This document shows, in pieces, positions 45,274 through 54,993 of a stretch of DNA of 64,000 nucleotides. How positions within the stretch are numbered: position 1 is the first letter of the stretch; every line of letters starts with the position of its first letter. The notes below the pieces were generated by a model. That model ran no database searches. It was not told where the DNA came from and saw nothing but the letters and a program-made list of their open reading frames with translations. The stretch comes from Rhodobacteraceae bacterium D3-12. Its GTDB lineage: Bacteria; Pseudomonadota; Alphaproteobacteria; Rhodobacterales; Rhodobacteraceae. The translations under genes were made by a program, and so were the position numbers. The stretch covers positions 3,286,001-3,350,000 of the forward strand of contig CP104793.1 in the NCBI GenBank assembly GCA_025916135.1, read 5' to 3'.

Positions 45274-46525
45274 GAGACCAGTCACCTTCGTCCGTGTCGT
45301 CCCAAACAAAATCCGGGCCACACAGCGGCACAAACCGCAAAACTGTTTCGCCGATGGTGATCTTGTCACCCGCCGCAAGCTCCTCTGTGCTCAGCACCGG
45401 GCGATCATTGCGCCGCACAAGGTTCGCTTTGCCGCCATGACCGATAAAGAAGCACTTTTGCGCCGCGTCAAAGGCAATGGCCGCGTGATTGTCGCGCGAA
45501 ATGCTATTGTCCCCGAAATCGAGCGCAACAGTCTGATCCTTGCCGCGCCCGATCTTGCTGACACCGCTAAAAATCGTAAAGGCCGCACCGCGCCCCGGCC
45601 CCTCCGTAACAATAAGCCAGCCAAGCGGGAATTTGGAAAAGCTCGCAACACTGGCCTCCGAACTGCTTGCAATCGGGTCGGCCTCGTTCTCTGGGCCCGC
45701 ATTGAACCCCAAAAGCCGCGTTTTCACCCGCCCTTGCCGGTTTGCACCGCGTCCAATGGCTAGGTTTGGCACCTCGACGGGTTGCGTTTCGGGGGTGGCG
45801 GGCGCGGCGCTCTGGCGGGGCGCTTCGGTCACCGGCTTTGGGGCCTCCGCGCGCGGCTGTGGCGTTGGCATTGCGCGTGTCTGCTCTGCTGTTGGCTGAG
45901 CGGTCGGCGACGGGGCGGGCTGAGGCGCAGGCCGCGGAGTGGGCCGCGGAGTGGGCGCAACAAACGCCGCAGCCTCCTCAACAGCCTCCTCCACAGTCGG
46001 CACAACAGGCGCGGCCTCTTCGAACACCGGCTCCTGCGCCTGCTTCATCGAGGCGGCCAAACCTCGCATCGCCGCCACGGCGTCCTCGGGCGAGCGTTGG
46101 CTCGCGCCACCCGGCTCGCTATCGCGGGCATCAATTTCTTCCTGCTCCGAGAACCCGGCAAGAATATCGGCAAAATCGTCGTCGTCCTCCTGCACAGGAT
46201 CGGCTTGCCCCAAACCGTCGGGCATCGCCCCGTCCTGTGCCAACTCATAGTCCGCCAGATCAAGCTCTGACACGGCCGGCTCCGGATCGTCCATGAAATC
46301 GCTCAAGCGAGTCTCGGGCTCAAGGGTGAAAGGGTCCGCTGCCCCCGTCGCATTCCGTGCGGTGCGCAAGCCAGAGGTCGGCTCCGCCTCAGACCCGATT
46401 TCAGGCTCCATTTCGGGCGCAAAATCATCCGCAAACAAACTGCTCGATCCGTTGGCGGCGGCGACCTCGCTGGTCTGCTCGTTCATCTGGCGTTTTTCGC
46501 CAATGATATCCCGAATAAATTTCAT
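45257..46525 (-). CDS. FHA-domain protein with long acidic, proline-rich linker
   Basis: This 422-residue protein ends in a forkhead-associated domain at about 320-405: GVSKIGRGKDQTVAL, then NSISRDNHAAIAFD, which gives the GR, S and H phosphothreonine-binding pattern. The first 300 residues are acidic then proline-rich (TPRPTPRPAPQPAPSP), probably unstructured, with threonines that the upstream kinase could phosphorylate. FHA domains dock phosphothreonine peptides, so it likely serves as the scaffold between the kinase, phosphatase and GTPases. The ATG at 46525 has AAAGGACG upstream. Confidence 0.88.
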   Translation of the reverse strand: MKFIRDIIGEKRQMNEQTSEVAAANGSSSLFADDFAPEMEPEIGSEAEPTSGLRTARNATGAADPFTLEPETRLSDFMDDPEPAVSELDLADYELAQDGAMPDGLGQADPVQEDDDDFADILAGFSEQEEIDARDSEPGGASQRSPEDAVAAMRGLAASMKQAQEPVFEEAAPVVPTVEEAVEEAAAFVAPTPRPTPRPAPQPAPSPTAQPTAEQTRAMPTPQPRAEAPKPVTEAPRQSAAPATPETQPVEVPNLAIGRGANRQGRVKTRLLGFNAGPENEADPIASSSEASVASFSKFPLGWLIVTEGPGRGAAFTIFSGVSKIGRGKDQTVALDFGDNSISRDNHAAIAFDAAQKCFFIGHGGKANLVRRNDRPVLSTEELAAGDKITIGETVLRFVPLCGPDFVWDDTDEGDWSHAVNS

Positions 46526-46536
46526 GGGTCGTCCTT

Positions 46537-47931
46537 TCAGGTTTCGATCAATTCTTCTGGATTGCGCTTGCGACCAACAAAGGAGCCAATCGCGCGTGCC
46601 AGAGCACTGCCAACGCTGGTTTGCCCGCCTTGCGCGAACGCCTCGCTGGCTTTTGTATTCGGCCCAGACCAACTCTTGGTCTGGCCTCCTGACGCGTGCT
46701 GGTGTCCGGATGTGTCGTGTTTTGTCTCTTTGTCTTGCTCCGCAAGCCATGCGTCGACATCGTCAACCGGGCTGCCAAACAGATCCACCAATCGCACGGG
46801 CGGCTCCTCGGCCTCCTCATCGGCGGACTGCGCTGCACCGCCTTCGCTCTCTTTCGCCTGGACAGATTCAAGCCGGCTGTTGGTGTCCTGAACCAACGAC
46901 GAAATCGCCTGAACAAGGTCCGGCTCCAGCTCGCGCGCCGGTGCATCCGGATCAACGACATCATTTACACCGCTGTTCTGTGGCGCGGCTTGCAGCCCCG
47001 CAGCACTGAGTGCTGACACCCCTTCAAGCGCGTCCAACCACTCGCCAACCGATTGGAAGCGGTCTTTTTGCGAAACCGACAACGCTTTGTCGATCGCCGC
47101 AAGAAACCCGGCGCAAAAACCCCAGTTCCCCTCGACAAGGGGCTTATAAGGGTCCGGCTCGCCCGAACTCAGCGTCAACAAACGCTTCTGGCAATCAAAC
47201 GGCGCGCGGCCGGTGATCACATGATAAAACGTTGCCCCCACCGAATAGAGATCGCTCGCCGGTTCCTGTTCGGTGTCAGAATAATAAAACTCATGCGGCG
47301 AATACCCGTCCTTCACCGCAAGCAGCGCCGACAGGACCCGCGTCTTGCGCCGCGCATCCTCACGCGCGGCCCCGAAATCGATCAACGTCAGCTTGTTATT
47401 GGCATCCAACAACAGATTGTCGGGCGAAATATCACGGTGCAACATGCCATAGGAATGCACATGATCCAGCGCATAGAGCGTGTCGCGCAGAAGCGATTCA
47501 AGCAGTTCATCCGTCAATCGCCCCGGATCCATGTCCATCATCGTCAACAGGTCCATCCCATCAACGAAATCCATCGCGAAATAGGCGGTGTTGTTCTCCT
47601 GAAATACCTGATGAACCTTTACGATGTTCGGGTGCTCAAACTTGGCCAACCGCAAGGCTTCGCGCAGAAAATTACGGATGACGCCTTGAAACTGTTCCTG
47701 ATACGCGGGCTTGCGCGGGCGCACCTCACCGTTGATCCGCCGACAGATCGTGCTCGGAAAGCACTCCTTGATCACAACGCGCCGCTCAAGGCTGTCGCGC
47801 GCCAGATAAGTCATGCCAAATCCACCATCAAGCAGGTGCCGCTCAATGGTGTATTGCCCATAAAGCAGCGTGCCCCCGGATGGCAGTTCATCGGTTTCAC
47901 TATCGTCAATCTGGTTCGTATTGTTCTGCAC
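46537..47931 (-). CDS. Serine/threonine protein kinase
   Basis: This 464-residue Hanks-type kinase has the glycine loop LLDGGFGMTYLA, catalytic Lys55 in VVIKE, HRDISPDN at 165-172 and DFGAAR at 185-190. A regulatory C-terminal half of about 180 residues is acidic and without a membrane helix, so the kinase is cytoplasmic. The start appears to be GTG at 47931 (MQNNTNQ). It is the first gene of a nine-gene operon and is followed after 11 bases by the FHA protein. Kinase, FHA and PP2C also occur together in type VI secretion control, but no secretion genes are present here. Confidence 0.92.
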   Translation of the reverse strand: MQNNTNQIDDSETDELPSGGTLLYGQYTIERHLLDGGFGMTYLARDSLERRVVIKECFPSTICRRINGEVRPRKPAYQEQFQGVIRNFLREALRLAKFEHPNIVKVHQVFQENNTAYFAMDFVDGMDLLTMMDMDPGRLTDELLESLLRDTLYALDHVHSYGMLHRDISPDNLLLDANNKLTLIDFGAAREDARRKTRVLSALLAVKDGYSPHEFYYSDTEQEPASDLYSVGATFYHVITGRAPFDCQKRLLTLSSGEPDPYKPLVEGNWGFCAGFLAAIDKALSVSQKDRFQSVGEWLDALEGVSALSAAGLQAAPQNSGVNDVVDPDAPARELEPDLVQAISSLVQDTNSRLESVQAKESEGGAAQSADEEAEEPPVRLVDLFGSPVDDVDAWLAEQDKETKHDTSGHQHASGGQTKSWSGPNTKASEAFAQGGQTSVGSALARAIGSFVGRKRNPEELIET

Positions 47932-48170
47932 GTCGAGTTCTTCCCCAAAACTGGTCTGCGAGATACAAATTACTCAATACACACAATCAGACCGTGTAAT
48001 CGTGCAGGCGAATTGTGATGTTAACGTGGCAAGAATTGGTCCTAGGCCCGACATTCACTTCATCATTCTCGACATCATTTCGACAATGCTCACCCGGCGA
48101 GCGCGCGCGCGGAACGGCCCTTTTCGCACCCCTGCGAAACGGCTGATTTAACTCAAATGCTTTGGACAAG
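47932..48170. other. Upstream region of the kinase-GTPase operon
   Basis: No gene is seen here. The segment next to the kinase start should hold the operon promoter; it contains AT-rich DNA (about 47960-48050) but no motif I can name. Confidence 0.45.
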
Positions 48171-48203
48171 AAAAAGCCGGGGCGACCTACATCGCCCCGG
48201 CTT
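48171..48203 (-). terminator. Rho-independent terminator of the TRAP gene
   Basis: A perfect 12-bp stem (AAGCCGGGGCGA at 48174-48185 with TCGCCCCGGCTT at 48192-48203) and a six-base loop. On the minus strand the stem is followed by a T run, 40 bases after the stop of the TRAP gene. Confidence 0.9.
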
Positions 48204-48243
48204 CATTTCGCATCATTCAAGCGGACTGGTGCCGCCAGACACC

Positions 48244-49279
48244 CTAGCCGCCGTGCTTCTTGATCAGCCCTTTAGCTTGGTTAATCAATGATTTACCATC
48301 AATGCCACGGGCCTCCATTTCGCTCATCCAGCGGTCGATCACCGGGCCGGACTTTTCTTTCCAACGGGCCACTTCAGCCGCATCCAGACGCACAATATTG
48401 TTGCCCCCATCTTCGGCAATCTTGCGTCCCGGCGCATCGCGATCAAACATCACCTGCGCCGCAAACCGCGACAGCTTCTGCCCCGACTCCGCGTCCAAAA
48501 TCGCCTTGAGATCATCTGGAAGCGCCTCATATTTGGCCTTGTTCATCACCAAAACGATGGTCGCGGTGTAAAGCGCCTCCTTGCCGGAAAACTCGGTATG
48601 GTTGCCGGCAAGCTCGGTCAATTTGATCGCCGGGGTCACTTCCCGGGAATCACCGTGCCGTCGATAACCCCCTTGGACAGCGCCTCGGGAATCGCCGGAA
48701 GCGGCATCCCCACCGGCGTCGCCCCCAGCTCTCTGAGCAGATCGGTGATCACCCGCGTCGGGCCGCGCAGCTTCTTGCCTTTCATATCTTCCAGCTTGGC
48801 CACCCCATCTTTGGTGTGGATAACGCCCGGCCCATGCACCCATGCGCCCAGAACCTTGAGATCGGCGTATTCCCCGGCCTGAAGATCGGTCTCGACCAAC
48901 TCCATGAACGCCGCAGACGTGGCAATCGGATCAGTCATCATAAAGGGCAGCTCGAACACTTCGGTTTTTGGGAACCGACCGGGCGTATACCCCACCACGG
49001 TCATCACCATATCCGCCGTGCCATCAATCGCCTGATCCATCAATTCCGGTGGCCGCCCTCCCAGCGCCATGGCGTCGAAATGGTCAATCTTGATACGGCC
49101 CCCCGATGCCTCCTCAACGGTTTTGGCCCATGGCTTCAGGATCAGCTTGGGCACGGTCGCGGGGGTGGCAAAAACTGATGCAGTCTAAGCGTCACGTCCT
49201 GCGCGCTGGCAAATGTCGGTGACAACGACAGGGCAAACGCCGCGGCTGCAACCCCTCTCAAAAATGTACGTTTCTCCAA
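48244..49279 (-). pseudogene. TRAP transporter substrate-binding protein (DctP type), two frameshifts
   Basis: Three successive frames spell one periplasmic binding protein of about 345 residues. TTG at 49279 with GGAGG upstream starts LEKRTFLRGVAAAAFALSLS, a signal peptide, then VTLRLHQFLPP. A base missing in the G5 run at 49161-49165 shifts to PKLILKPWAKTVEEASGG. A second missing base near 48641-48647 shifts to EVTPAIKLTELAGNHTEF and the end at 48244. DctP proteins deliver acids to the DctQM permease in an ion-driven system. No dctQ or dctM is visible. The gene follows the P450 by 42 bases and is probably co-transcribed. Confidence 0.8.
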
Positions 49280-49321
49280 TGTTTTCCTCCCAATTGGATT
49301 GTGATCCCGCCGTCCGACGTC

Positions 49322-50518
49322 TCAGTTCAGCGTGACAGGCAAATTCCGTGGCCCTCGAAAGCCAAAGCCCCAGAACACAACGCCCCCCGGATCAGGAAGC
49401 GACATGTTGGGAAAGCGATCGAACAGCATCGGCAGCATGATATTGGCCAACATCCGCCGGGCGATATGCGTGCCCTGACAAAAATGCGGCCCATTGCCGA
49501 ACGCCTGATGCGGCGCCTTGGGCCGGAAGATGTTATAGACCTCCGGGTCCTCATACAGATCCTCGTCATGACAGGCCGAGGCTTGCGATGTCATCACCGT
49601 ATCGCCCTTGGGGATAAAGAATCCGCCAATCTCGGTGTCTTGCGTCACCAACCGCGAGCTGGCCTGAATCGGCGCAACCCACCGCACGCCCTCTTCAAAC
49701 GCTTGCCCCCACAGGGCGTCGCGCTTGGCCGCTTCCATCTGGTCGGGGTTGGTCATCAACCCGTAAAGAATGGTCAGCAACGCATCGCGCGGCTCGTTGA
49801 TACCGCCGCCAATGGCGATCTTGATGTTGGAATGTATCTGGCTCGTCTCGATCGGGTCCTCGGCATTCACCATCACCGACAGAACACTCTGGTTCGGCTC
49901 GGCACGATGCCGCTTCGCCGCCGCTTCAAACAAGCGGTCCATCTCGACATTGGCCTTGTCGCTGACTTCGAACATGCTCTCCTCAAGGGCAAAGTTCCCC
50001 GCCCCGTCGATCAGAACCTGACTCCAGCGTTGCATGTCGTCGTCGCTCGCTTCCTCAATGCCCAACAGATGCTTGAGACAGCGCGCCGCGTATGGTCCGG
50101 CCAGCGCAGGAAACAAATCAACCGTCTCGCCGCGCGGTAATGAGGCCACAAAATCCTCTGCGATCTTGGTATAGATCGGCTCCCAGCACGCCTTGATCGT
50201 GCGCCCCGCGAACGATGGCGCCATCGCGTTGCGCTCACGAAGATGCGCCGCGCCGTCCTTGCGCATCAGAGTCTGCGCCTGAAACGCCCGCTTCATCGGC
50301 GTCTGCGGATCGTCCGAACTGAACAATTCGGCGTTTTCCTTGACGTATTTGGTGTGCTCAGCCTTGGTCAGCAACGTCCGGCCAAGCGCCTTGACCTGCA
50401 AAACCGGCGATTGCGCCCGCAATCGTTTGAAAATCGGATAGGGATCACGGGTCAGCTCAGCAAGGGTGATCTGATCGTCTACCGGCGCAAACGGCGCTTG
50501 GCTCTGTTGAGCATGCAT
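49322..50518 (-). CDS. Cytochrome P450 (short bacterial type)
   Basis: This 398-residue P450 has the heme loop FGNGPHFCQGTHIAR with Cys347, the K-helix EExxR as FEEGVRWVAP, and an I-helix that is unusual: IAIGGGINEPRD, where the acid/alcohol pair (normally D/E-T) is replaced by N-E. That can accompany altered oxygen chemistry. The length suits soluble ferredoxin-dependent bacterial P450s. It heads a transcript with the TRAP binding gene and is divergent from a LysR regulator, a typical arrangement for uptake and oxidation of one carboxylate compound. The substrate is unknown. Confidence 0.88.
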   Translation of the reverse strand: MHAQQSQAPFAPVDDQITLAELTRDPYPIFKRLRAQSPVLQVKALGRTLLTKAEHTKYVKENAELFSSDDPQTPMKRAFQAQTLMRKDGAAHLRERNAMAPSFAGRTIKACWEPIYTKIAEDFVASLPRGETVDLFPALAGPYAARCLKHLLGIEEASDDDMQRWSQVLIDGAGNFALEESMFEVSDKANVEMDRLFEAAAKRHRAEPNQSVLSVMVNAEDPIETSQIHSNIKIAIGGGINEPRDALLTILYGLMTNPDQMEAAKRDALWGQAFEEGVRWVAPIQASSRLVTQDTEIGGFFIPKGDTVMTSQASACHDEDLYEDPEVYNIFRPKAPHQAFGNGPHFCQGTHIARRMLANIMLPMLFDRFPNMSLPDPGGVVFWGFGFRGPRNLPVTLN

Positions 50519-50605
50519 GCCTTGTCTCCTCCCAGAACGCAGCTATGGACATTCTGAGTAGCGAAGCGATTTCCATCACACAATCCGATCAAGCCGATGG
50601 ACCTA

Positions 50606-50620
50606 ATCGAATAATTCGAT
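50606..50620. promoter_or_regulatory. Perfect dyad between P450 and LysR genes
   Basis: ATCGAAT-A-ATTCGAT is a perfect 15-bp dyad containing the T-N11-A arrangement expected of LysR operators, 12 bases before the LysR start codon in the 113-base divergent promoter. Autoregulation together with control of the P450-TRAP transcript is likely. Confidence 0.55.
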
Positions 50621-50631
50621 AGTATCGCGGC

Positions 50632-51540
50632 ATGACAACGCCCGACCCCCTCGCCATCGACTTCGCCGCACTGCGCACCCTTCACATGCTGCACGCGCTG
50701 AATTCGTTTTCGCGCACGGCCGAACATCTGGGCGTTACCCAGTCCACAATCTCCTACACCGTCGACAAAATGCGCCGCGCCTTTGCGGACCCGCTGTTCG
50801 TGCGCCAAGGCGCCAGCGTCGTGCCAACCGACCGCTGCACTGAAATCGTCGATGCGACTGTCAAAATGGTCGATGACTATCTGCAACTGACCGAACCGCG
50901 TGATTTTGACCCCGCAGAAACCCGGGCCGAGGTGACGATCTCTTGCAACTATTACGAACGCGCGGCCATCCTGCCCGACCTGATGCAGCGCCTGCGCCGT
51001 CGCGCCCCTGGTCTCATCGTGAAAATCCTCACCTCAACCGTGCGCGGCAAAGAACAGCTCGACCGCGGCGAAAGCGATGCCCTGCTTGGTCCGGTCATCA
51101 TCGACAACACCAACTTTTATCGCCGTCATCTCGTCACCGATCACTACGTCTGCATCATGTCCCGCGACACGGCGCGCGCCACCGCCACTCTTGATGAAAC
51201 AACCTATCTCGCTGCGCCACATGCGGTTGTGAACTACGGTGGCGGCTGGGAATCCAGCTTCATTACCGCCCTTCACGCCCGCAACCAGAAACTGAACGCT
51301 ATTGTCGAAGTGCCCAGCCCGGCAGGCCTGCCCGCCCTGCTGAACGGCACCGATTTGATCGCGACCGTGCCCTTTGCCATCGCGCATAACTTCGGAGCCG
51401 AGGTTGTTATCCGCCCCTGCCCCTTCAATGCTCCGCTTGAGATCGACCTCTATTGGACGGCGCGCACCCACCGCTCGCCCATGCACCGCTGGCTCAGAGC
51501 CGAAATCGCCGATGCGGCCTCAAAAGTTGTGCTCAGCTAA
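50632..51540 (+). CDS. LysR-family transcriptional regulator
   Basis: This 302-residue regulator has the N-terminal winged helix (LRTLHMLHALNSFSRTAEHL, then GVTQSTISYTVDKMR) and a periplasmic-binding-protein-like effector domain (DPLFVRQGASVVPT, LLGPVIIDNTNFY). The divergent P450-TRAP pair is the natural target, with a dyad in between. LysR proteins normally need a small co-inducer, here perhaps the compound imported or oxidised by the pair. The stop codon is immediately followed by the convergent ureG end. Confidence 0.9.
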   Translation: MTTPDPLAIDFAALRTLHMLHALNSFSRTAEHLGVTQSTISYTVDKMRRAFADPLFVRQGASVVPTDRCTEIVDATVKMVDDYLQLTEPRDFDPAETRAEVTISCNYYERAAILPDLMQRLRRRAPGLIVKILTSTVRGKEQLDRGESDALLGPVIIDNTNFYRRHLVTDHYVCIMSRDTARATATLDETTYLAAPHAVVNYGGGWESSFITALHARNQKLNAIVEVPSPAGLPALLNGTDLIATVPFAIAHNFGAEVVIRPCPFNAPLEIDLYWTARTHRSPMHRWLRAEIADAASKVVLS

Positions 51541-51542
51541 CC

Positions 51543-52187
51543 CTACTCCGCCGCGGCAACCGCGCCCGGCGTCAGGGCCAACCCGCCAATCTCTTGCAGC
51601 AAGGTCACAATCTGCTCCACCCCCTGCCGCGCCCGCAGGTTGGTAAACACAAATGGTCTTCCCGCCCGCATCCGCGCCGCGTCCCGCTCCATCACATCCA
51701 GCGAAGCGCCGACATGCGGCGCAAGGTCGGTCTTGTTGATAATCAAAACATCCGAACGGGTGATCGCGGGCCCGCCCTTGCGCGGTATCTCCTCGCCCGC
51801 CGCCACGTCGATCACATAAAGCGTCACATCCGCCAATTCCGGGCTGAACGTCGCCGACAGGTTGTCACCGCCGCTTTCGATCAACACCAGATCAACCTCC
51901 GGGTGGCGCGTCTGCATCTCGGCCACGGCGGCAAGGTTGATCGACGCATCCTCACGGATCGCCGTATGCGGACAGCCGCCAGTTTCCACCCCGATAATCC
52001 GGTCCTGTGGCAGCACCTGAAGCCGCATCAGCGCCTCGGCATCTTCCTGCGTGTAGATGTCATTTGTAATCACCCCCAGCGAGCAGCGATCGCGCAGCAC
52101 CTCTGACAGGGCCGCTGTCAAAGTCGTCTTGCCTGCGCCCACCGGGCCACCGATTCCTACGCGCAACGGGCCATTCATCCGGGTCAT
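51543..52187 (-). CDS. ureG: Urease accessory GTPase UreG
   Basis: UreG (about 214 residues) uses GTP to load nickel into urease. The P-loop is [11 protein letters not shown], the Cys-Pro-His metal site is [11 protein letters not shown], and G4 is NKTDLAP. The ATG at 52187 overlaps the ureF stop (ATGA). The C terminus has an Ala-rich tail. It is the last gene of the urease operon. Confidence 0.96.
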   Translation of the reverse strand: MTRMNGPLRVGIGGPVGAGKTTLTAALSEVLRDRCSLGVITNDIYTQEDAEALMRLQVLPQDRIIGVETGGCPHTAIREDASINLAAVAEMQTRHPEVDLVLIESGGDNLSATFSPELADVTLYVIDVAAGEEIPRKGGPAITRSDVLIINKTDLAPHVGASLDVMERDAARMRAGRPFVFTNLRARQGVEQIVTLLQEIGGLALTPGAVAAAE

Positions 52188-52831
52188 GTGCGGAACATCC
52201 TTGAATACTGGGTTTCGTGTTTCATTGACGCAATATCGGCGTGGAAGGCCGTCGACGACAGCGCCCCCAACCCCGCGCCCTGCGCCGCTATGGCAATTTC
52301 GCTGGCCACGGGTGTCAGCGCCCGGATCATCTCCTGCCCGCGCGTCTGCCCGATGGGCAAAAGCCGCTGCGCCGCCGCCACCAGATTGCTCAGAAATGCC
52401 TGTAAAAACATCTGGGTGCATAACCGCACCGGCAAGGACTCAAGCCGCGCCGCCCGCCCGACAGCCACCGGATAGCACAAGCCATCCAGCTCCGTCGCCC
52501 ACACCGCCGCGACCGTGTCGCAAAATGCGCGCCCCTGAAGGTCGCTCTCCTTCAACCGCTCGCCCGATGCTGCAAAGGCCCGACACATGCCGTCAACCTC
52601 GCGCGCGCCAAGCGCCGTGTCGGCCTCAAACCCGGCGGCAACAAACAACGCATCGTTCCAACCCGCGCCATGCCGCAACACATCCGCGATCCATTGCTCC
52701 ACACCGCTTGCATCCTGCACAGCACCGCTCTCCACCGCCCATTCCAAGCCGTGGGAATAGGCAAAGGCCCCCACCGGAAAACCCGGCGAGAACCACTGTG
52801 CCAACGTCAGGATTTGCGCCTCAGTGGGCAT
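52184..52831 (-). CDS. ureF: Urease accessory protein UreF
   Basis: UreF (about 215 residues) is an all-helical protein of the UreDFG activation complex that controls UreG nucleotide state. Typical motifs are [18 protein letters not shown] and the conserved end with [13 protein letters not shown]. The ATG at 52831 fits the family N terminus ([10 protein letters not shown]). A second ATG at 52855 with GGAAGG upstream would add eight residues. It overlaps ureE upstream and ureG downstream. Confidence 0.93.
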   Translation of the reverse strand: MPTEAQILTLAQWFSPGFPVGAFAYSHGLEWAVESGAVQDASGVEQWIADVLRHGAGWNDALFVAAGFEADTALGAREVDGMCRAFAASGERLKESDLQGRAFCDTVAAVWATELDGLCYPVAVGRAARLESLPVRLCTQMFLQAFLSNLVAAAQRLLPIGQTRGQEMIRALTPVASEIAIAAQGAGLGALSSTAFHADIASMKHETQYSRMFRT

Positions 52832-53273
52832 GGCTATGTGTGCGCCCGTGGCCATAGGCCCCGCCTTCCGGCGTGAACGGTTCCACGACCTCGCGCACCT
52901 CTGCGCCGATTTTGCCCAGCATATCGCGGATCACATGATCCGGCTGGATCAACAGGCGCGCGCCTTCGATCTGACAGGGCGTGTGGCGGTTGCCGACATG
53001 CCACGCGATCCGCGGCAGGTCCGCACCGGTGACTTCCAGCAACGCTTCCGGCGCGGCGCAAATCTCGATCTCGCGCCCGTCCTCCAGCACCAGAACCCCG
53101 CCATGATCCAGCGATGTCGTCTTACCCAGATCGACAAGAAACCCCTGCCCGTCATCCGTGCTCAAAACCCTGCGCCGCAAAAACCGCCCCTCGTAATCGA
53201 GCGATATTTTCGCAAACGGCACACCGTGGGCGTGGCTGTGATAGCTATGCGCAACTGCAAGTGTCTCGGTCAT
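52821..53273 (-). CDS. ureE: Urease nickel chaperone UreE
   Basis: This 150-residue UreE has the peptide-binding N-terminal domain (FAKISLDYEGRFLRRRVL) and a metal-binding C-terminal domain with WHVGNRHTPCQIE. The tail is His-rich ([11 protein letters not shown]) for nickel binding. The ATG at 53273 lies 10 bases after the ureC stop. It delivers nickel to UreG. Confidence 0.95.
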   Translation of the reverse strand: MTETLAVAHSYHSHAHGVPFAKISLDYEGRFLRRRVLSTDDGQGFLVDLGKTTSLDHGGVLVLEDGREIEICAAPEALLEVTGADLPRIAWHVGNRHTPCQIEGARLLIQPDHVIRDMLGKIGAEVREVVEPFTPEGGAYGHGRTHSHAH

Positions 53274-53283
53274 CGCCGCCTCC

Positions 53284-54993
53284 TCAAAACATGAAATAGC
53301 GTTGCGCCATCGGCAACACCTCGGCCGGTTCACAGGTCAGCAACTCGCCGTTCGCGCGCACCTCATAGGTTTCGGGATGCACCTCGATCTCGGGCAAGGC
53401 ATCGTTCATCACCATCGACGATTTGCCGATATTGCGCGTGTTCTTCACCGCGACCGTCTGCTTGGCCAATCCCAGCGCCGCGCCAATGCCATCGGCCTGC
53501 GCCGCCTCTGAAACAAACGTGACCGAAGACGCCGCCCGCGCCCCGCCCATCGCCCCGAACATCGGGCGCGAATAGACCGGCTGCGGCGTTGGGATCGACG
53601 CATTCGGATCGCCCATCTGCGCCACGGCAATCGACCCGCCCACCAAAACCATCTCGGGCTTCACCCCAAAAAACGCCGGATCCCAAAGCACCAGATCGGC
53701 GCGTTTGCCTTCCTCGATGCTGCCGATCTCATGCGCGATCCCATGGGCAATCGCCGGGTTGATCGTGACCTTGGCAATGTAACGCCGCACGCGGAAATTG
53801 TCGTTCTCGCCGGTCTCTTCGGCCAGCCGCCCGCGCTGTTTTTTCATCTTGTCGGCGGTCTGCCATGTGCGGATCAACACCTCGCCCACGCGCCCCATCG
53901 CCTGACTGTCTGACGCGATGATGCTGAACGCGCCCATATCATGCAGGATATCCTCGGCGGCAATCGTCTCGCGCCGGATGCGGCTCTCGGCAAAGGCCAC
54001 GTCTTCGGGGATCGACTTATCAAGGTGGTGACACACCATCAGCATATCCAGATGCTCTTCCAACGTGTTCACCGTGAAGGGCCGCGTCGGGTTGGTTGAG
54101 GACGGGATCACATGCTCCTCCCCACACACCTTGATGATGTCGGGCGCATGGCCCCCGCCCGCGCCTTCGGTATGAAACGCGTGAATGGTGCGGCCTTTGA
54201 TGGCGGCCACCGTGTTCTCAACAAACCCGCTTTCATTTAGCGTATCGGTGTGGATCATCACCTGCACGTCCATGTCATCGGCCACGCTCAGACAGCAATC
54301 AATCGCGCCGGGCGTGGTGCCCCAATCCTCATGCAGCTTCATGGCACAGGCGCCGCCCTTGACCATCTCCACCAAAGCGCCGGGGAGCGAGGCATTGCCC
54401 TTCCCCGACAGCCCAAGGTTCACCGGCAGCGCGTCAAAGCTCTGCAGCATCCGCCCGATATGCCACGGCCCCGGCGTGCAGGTCGTCGCCAAGGTGCCAT
54501 GCGCCGGGCCGGTGCCGCCGCCCAGCATGGTGGTGATGCCGGAATGGATCGCATCGTCAATCTGCTGCGGACAGATGAAATGGATATGGCTGTCAAACCC
54601 GCCCGCGGTCAGGATACGCCCCTCGCCCGCAATCACTTCGGTGCCGGGGCCGACGATGATATCAACACCGCTCTGCGTGTCCGGGTTGCCCGCTTTGCCA
54701 ATCTTGTGGATGCGCCCATCGCGCAACCCGACATCGGCCTTATAGATACCGCTATGATCCACGATCAGCGCGTTGGTGATCACCGTATCCACCGCCCCTT
54801 TGGCGCGCGTGGCTTGGCTTTGGCCCATGCCATCGCGGATCACCTTGCCACCGCCGAACTTCACCTCTTCGCCATAGGTGGTCAGATCGCGCTCGACCTC
54901 GATAATCAGATCGGTATCGGCAAGACGCAGACGGTCGCCCGTGGTCGGGCCAAACATGGCGGCATAATCGCGGCGGGAGATTGTGGCTGGCAT
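53284..54993 (-). CDS. ureC: Urease alpha subunit UreC
   Basis: The catalytic subunit (569 residues) hydrolyses urea to ammonia and carbamate at a dinuclear nickel site. Visible ligands and motifs are [11 protein letters not shown], the carbamylated lysine in [23 protein letters not shown], the flap MVCHHLDKS and [14 protein letters not shown]. Length is normal for the family. It is separated from ureB by 384 bases, wider than in most urease clusters. Confidence 0.98.
   Translation of the reverse strand: MPATISRRDYAAMFGPTTGDRLRLADTDLIIEVERDLTTYGEEVKFGGGKVIRDGMGQSQATRAKGAVDTVITNALIVDHSGIYKADVGLRDGRIHKIGKAGNPDTQSGVDIIVGPGTEVIAGEGRILTAGGFDSHIHFICPQQIDDAIHSGITTMLGGGTGPAHGTLATTCTPGPWHIGRMLQSFDALPVNLGLSGKGNASLPGALVEMVKGGACAMKLHEDWGTTPGAIDCCLSVADDMDVQVMIHTDTLNESGFVENTVAAIKGRTIHAFHTEGAGGGHAPDIIKVCGEEHVIPSSTNPTRPFTVNTLEEHLDMLMVCHHLDKSIPEDVAFAESRIRRETIAAEDILHDMGAFSIIASDSQAMGRVGEVLIRTWQTADKMKKQRGRLAEETGENDNFRVRRYIAKVTINPAIAHGIAHEIGSIEEGKRADLVLWDPAFFGVKPEMVLVGGSIAVAQMGDPNASIPTPQPVYSRPMFGAMGGARAASSVTFVSEAAQADGIGAALGLAKQTVAVKNTRNIGKSSMVMNDALPEIEVHPETYEVRANGELLTCEPAEVLPMAQRYFMF

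Noticed and set aside
46537-47931. Type VI secretion regulatory locus
   Set aside because: Kinase, FHA and PP2C fit the pattern, but no structural secretion genes occur anywhere in the window and the neighbours are GTPases.
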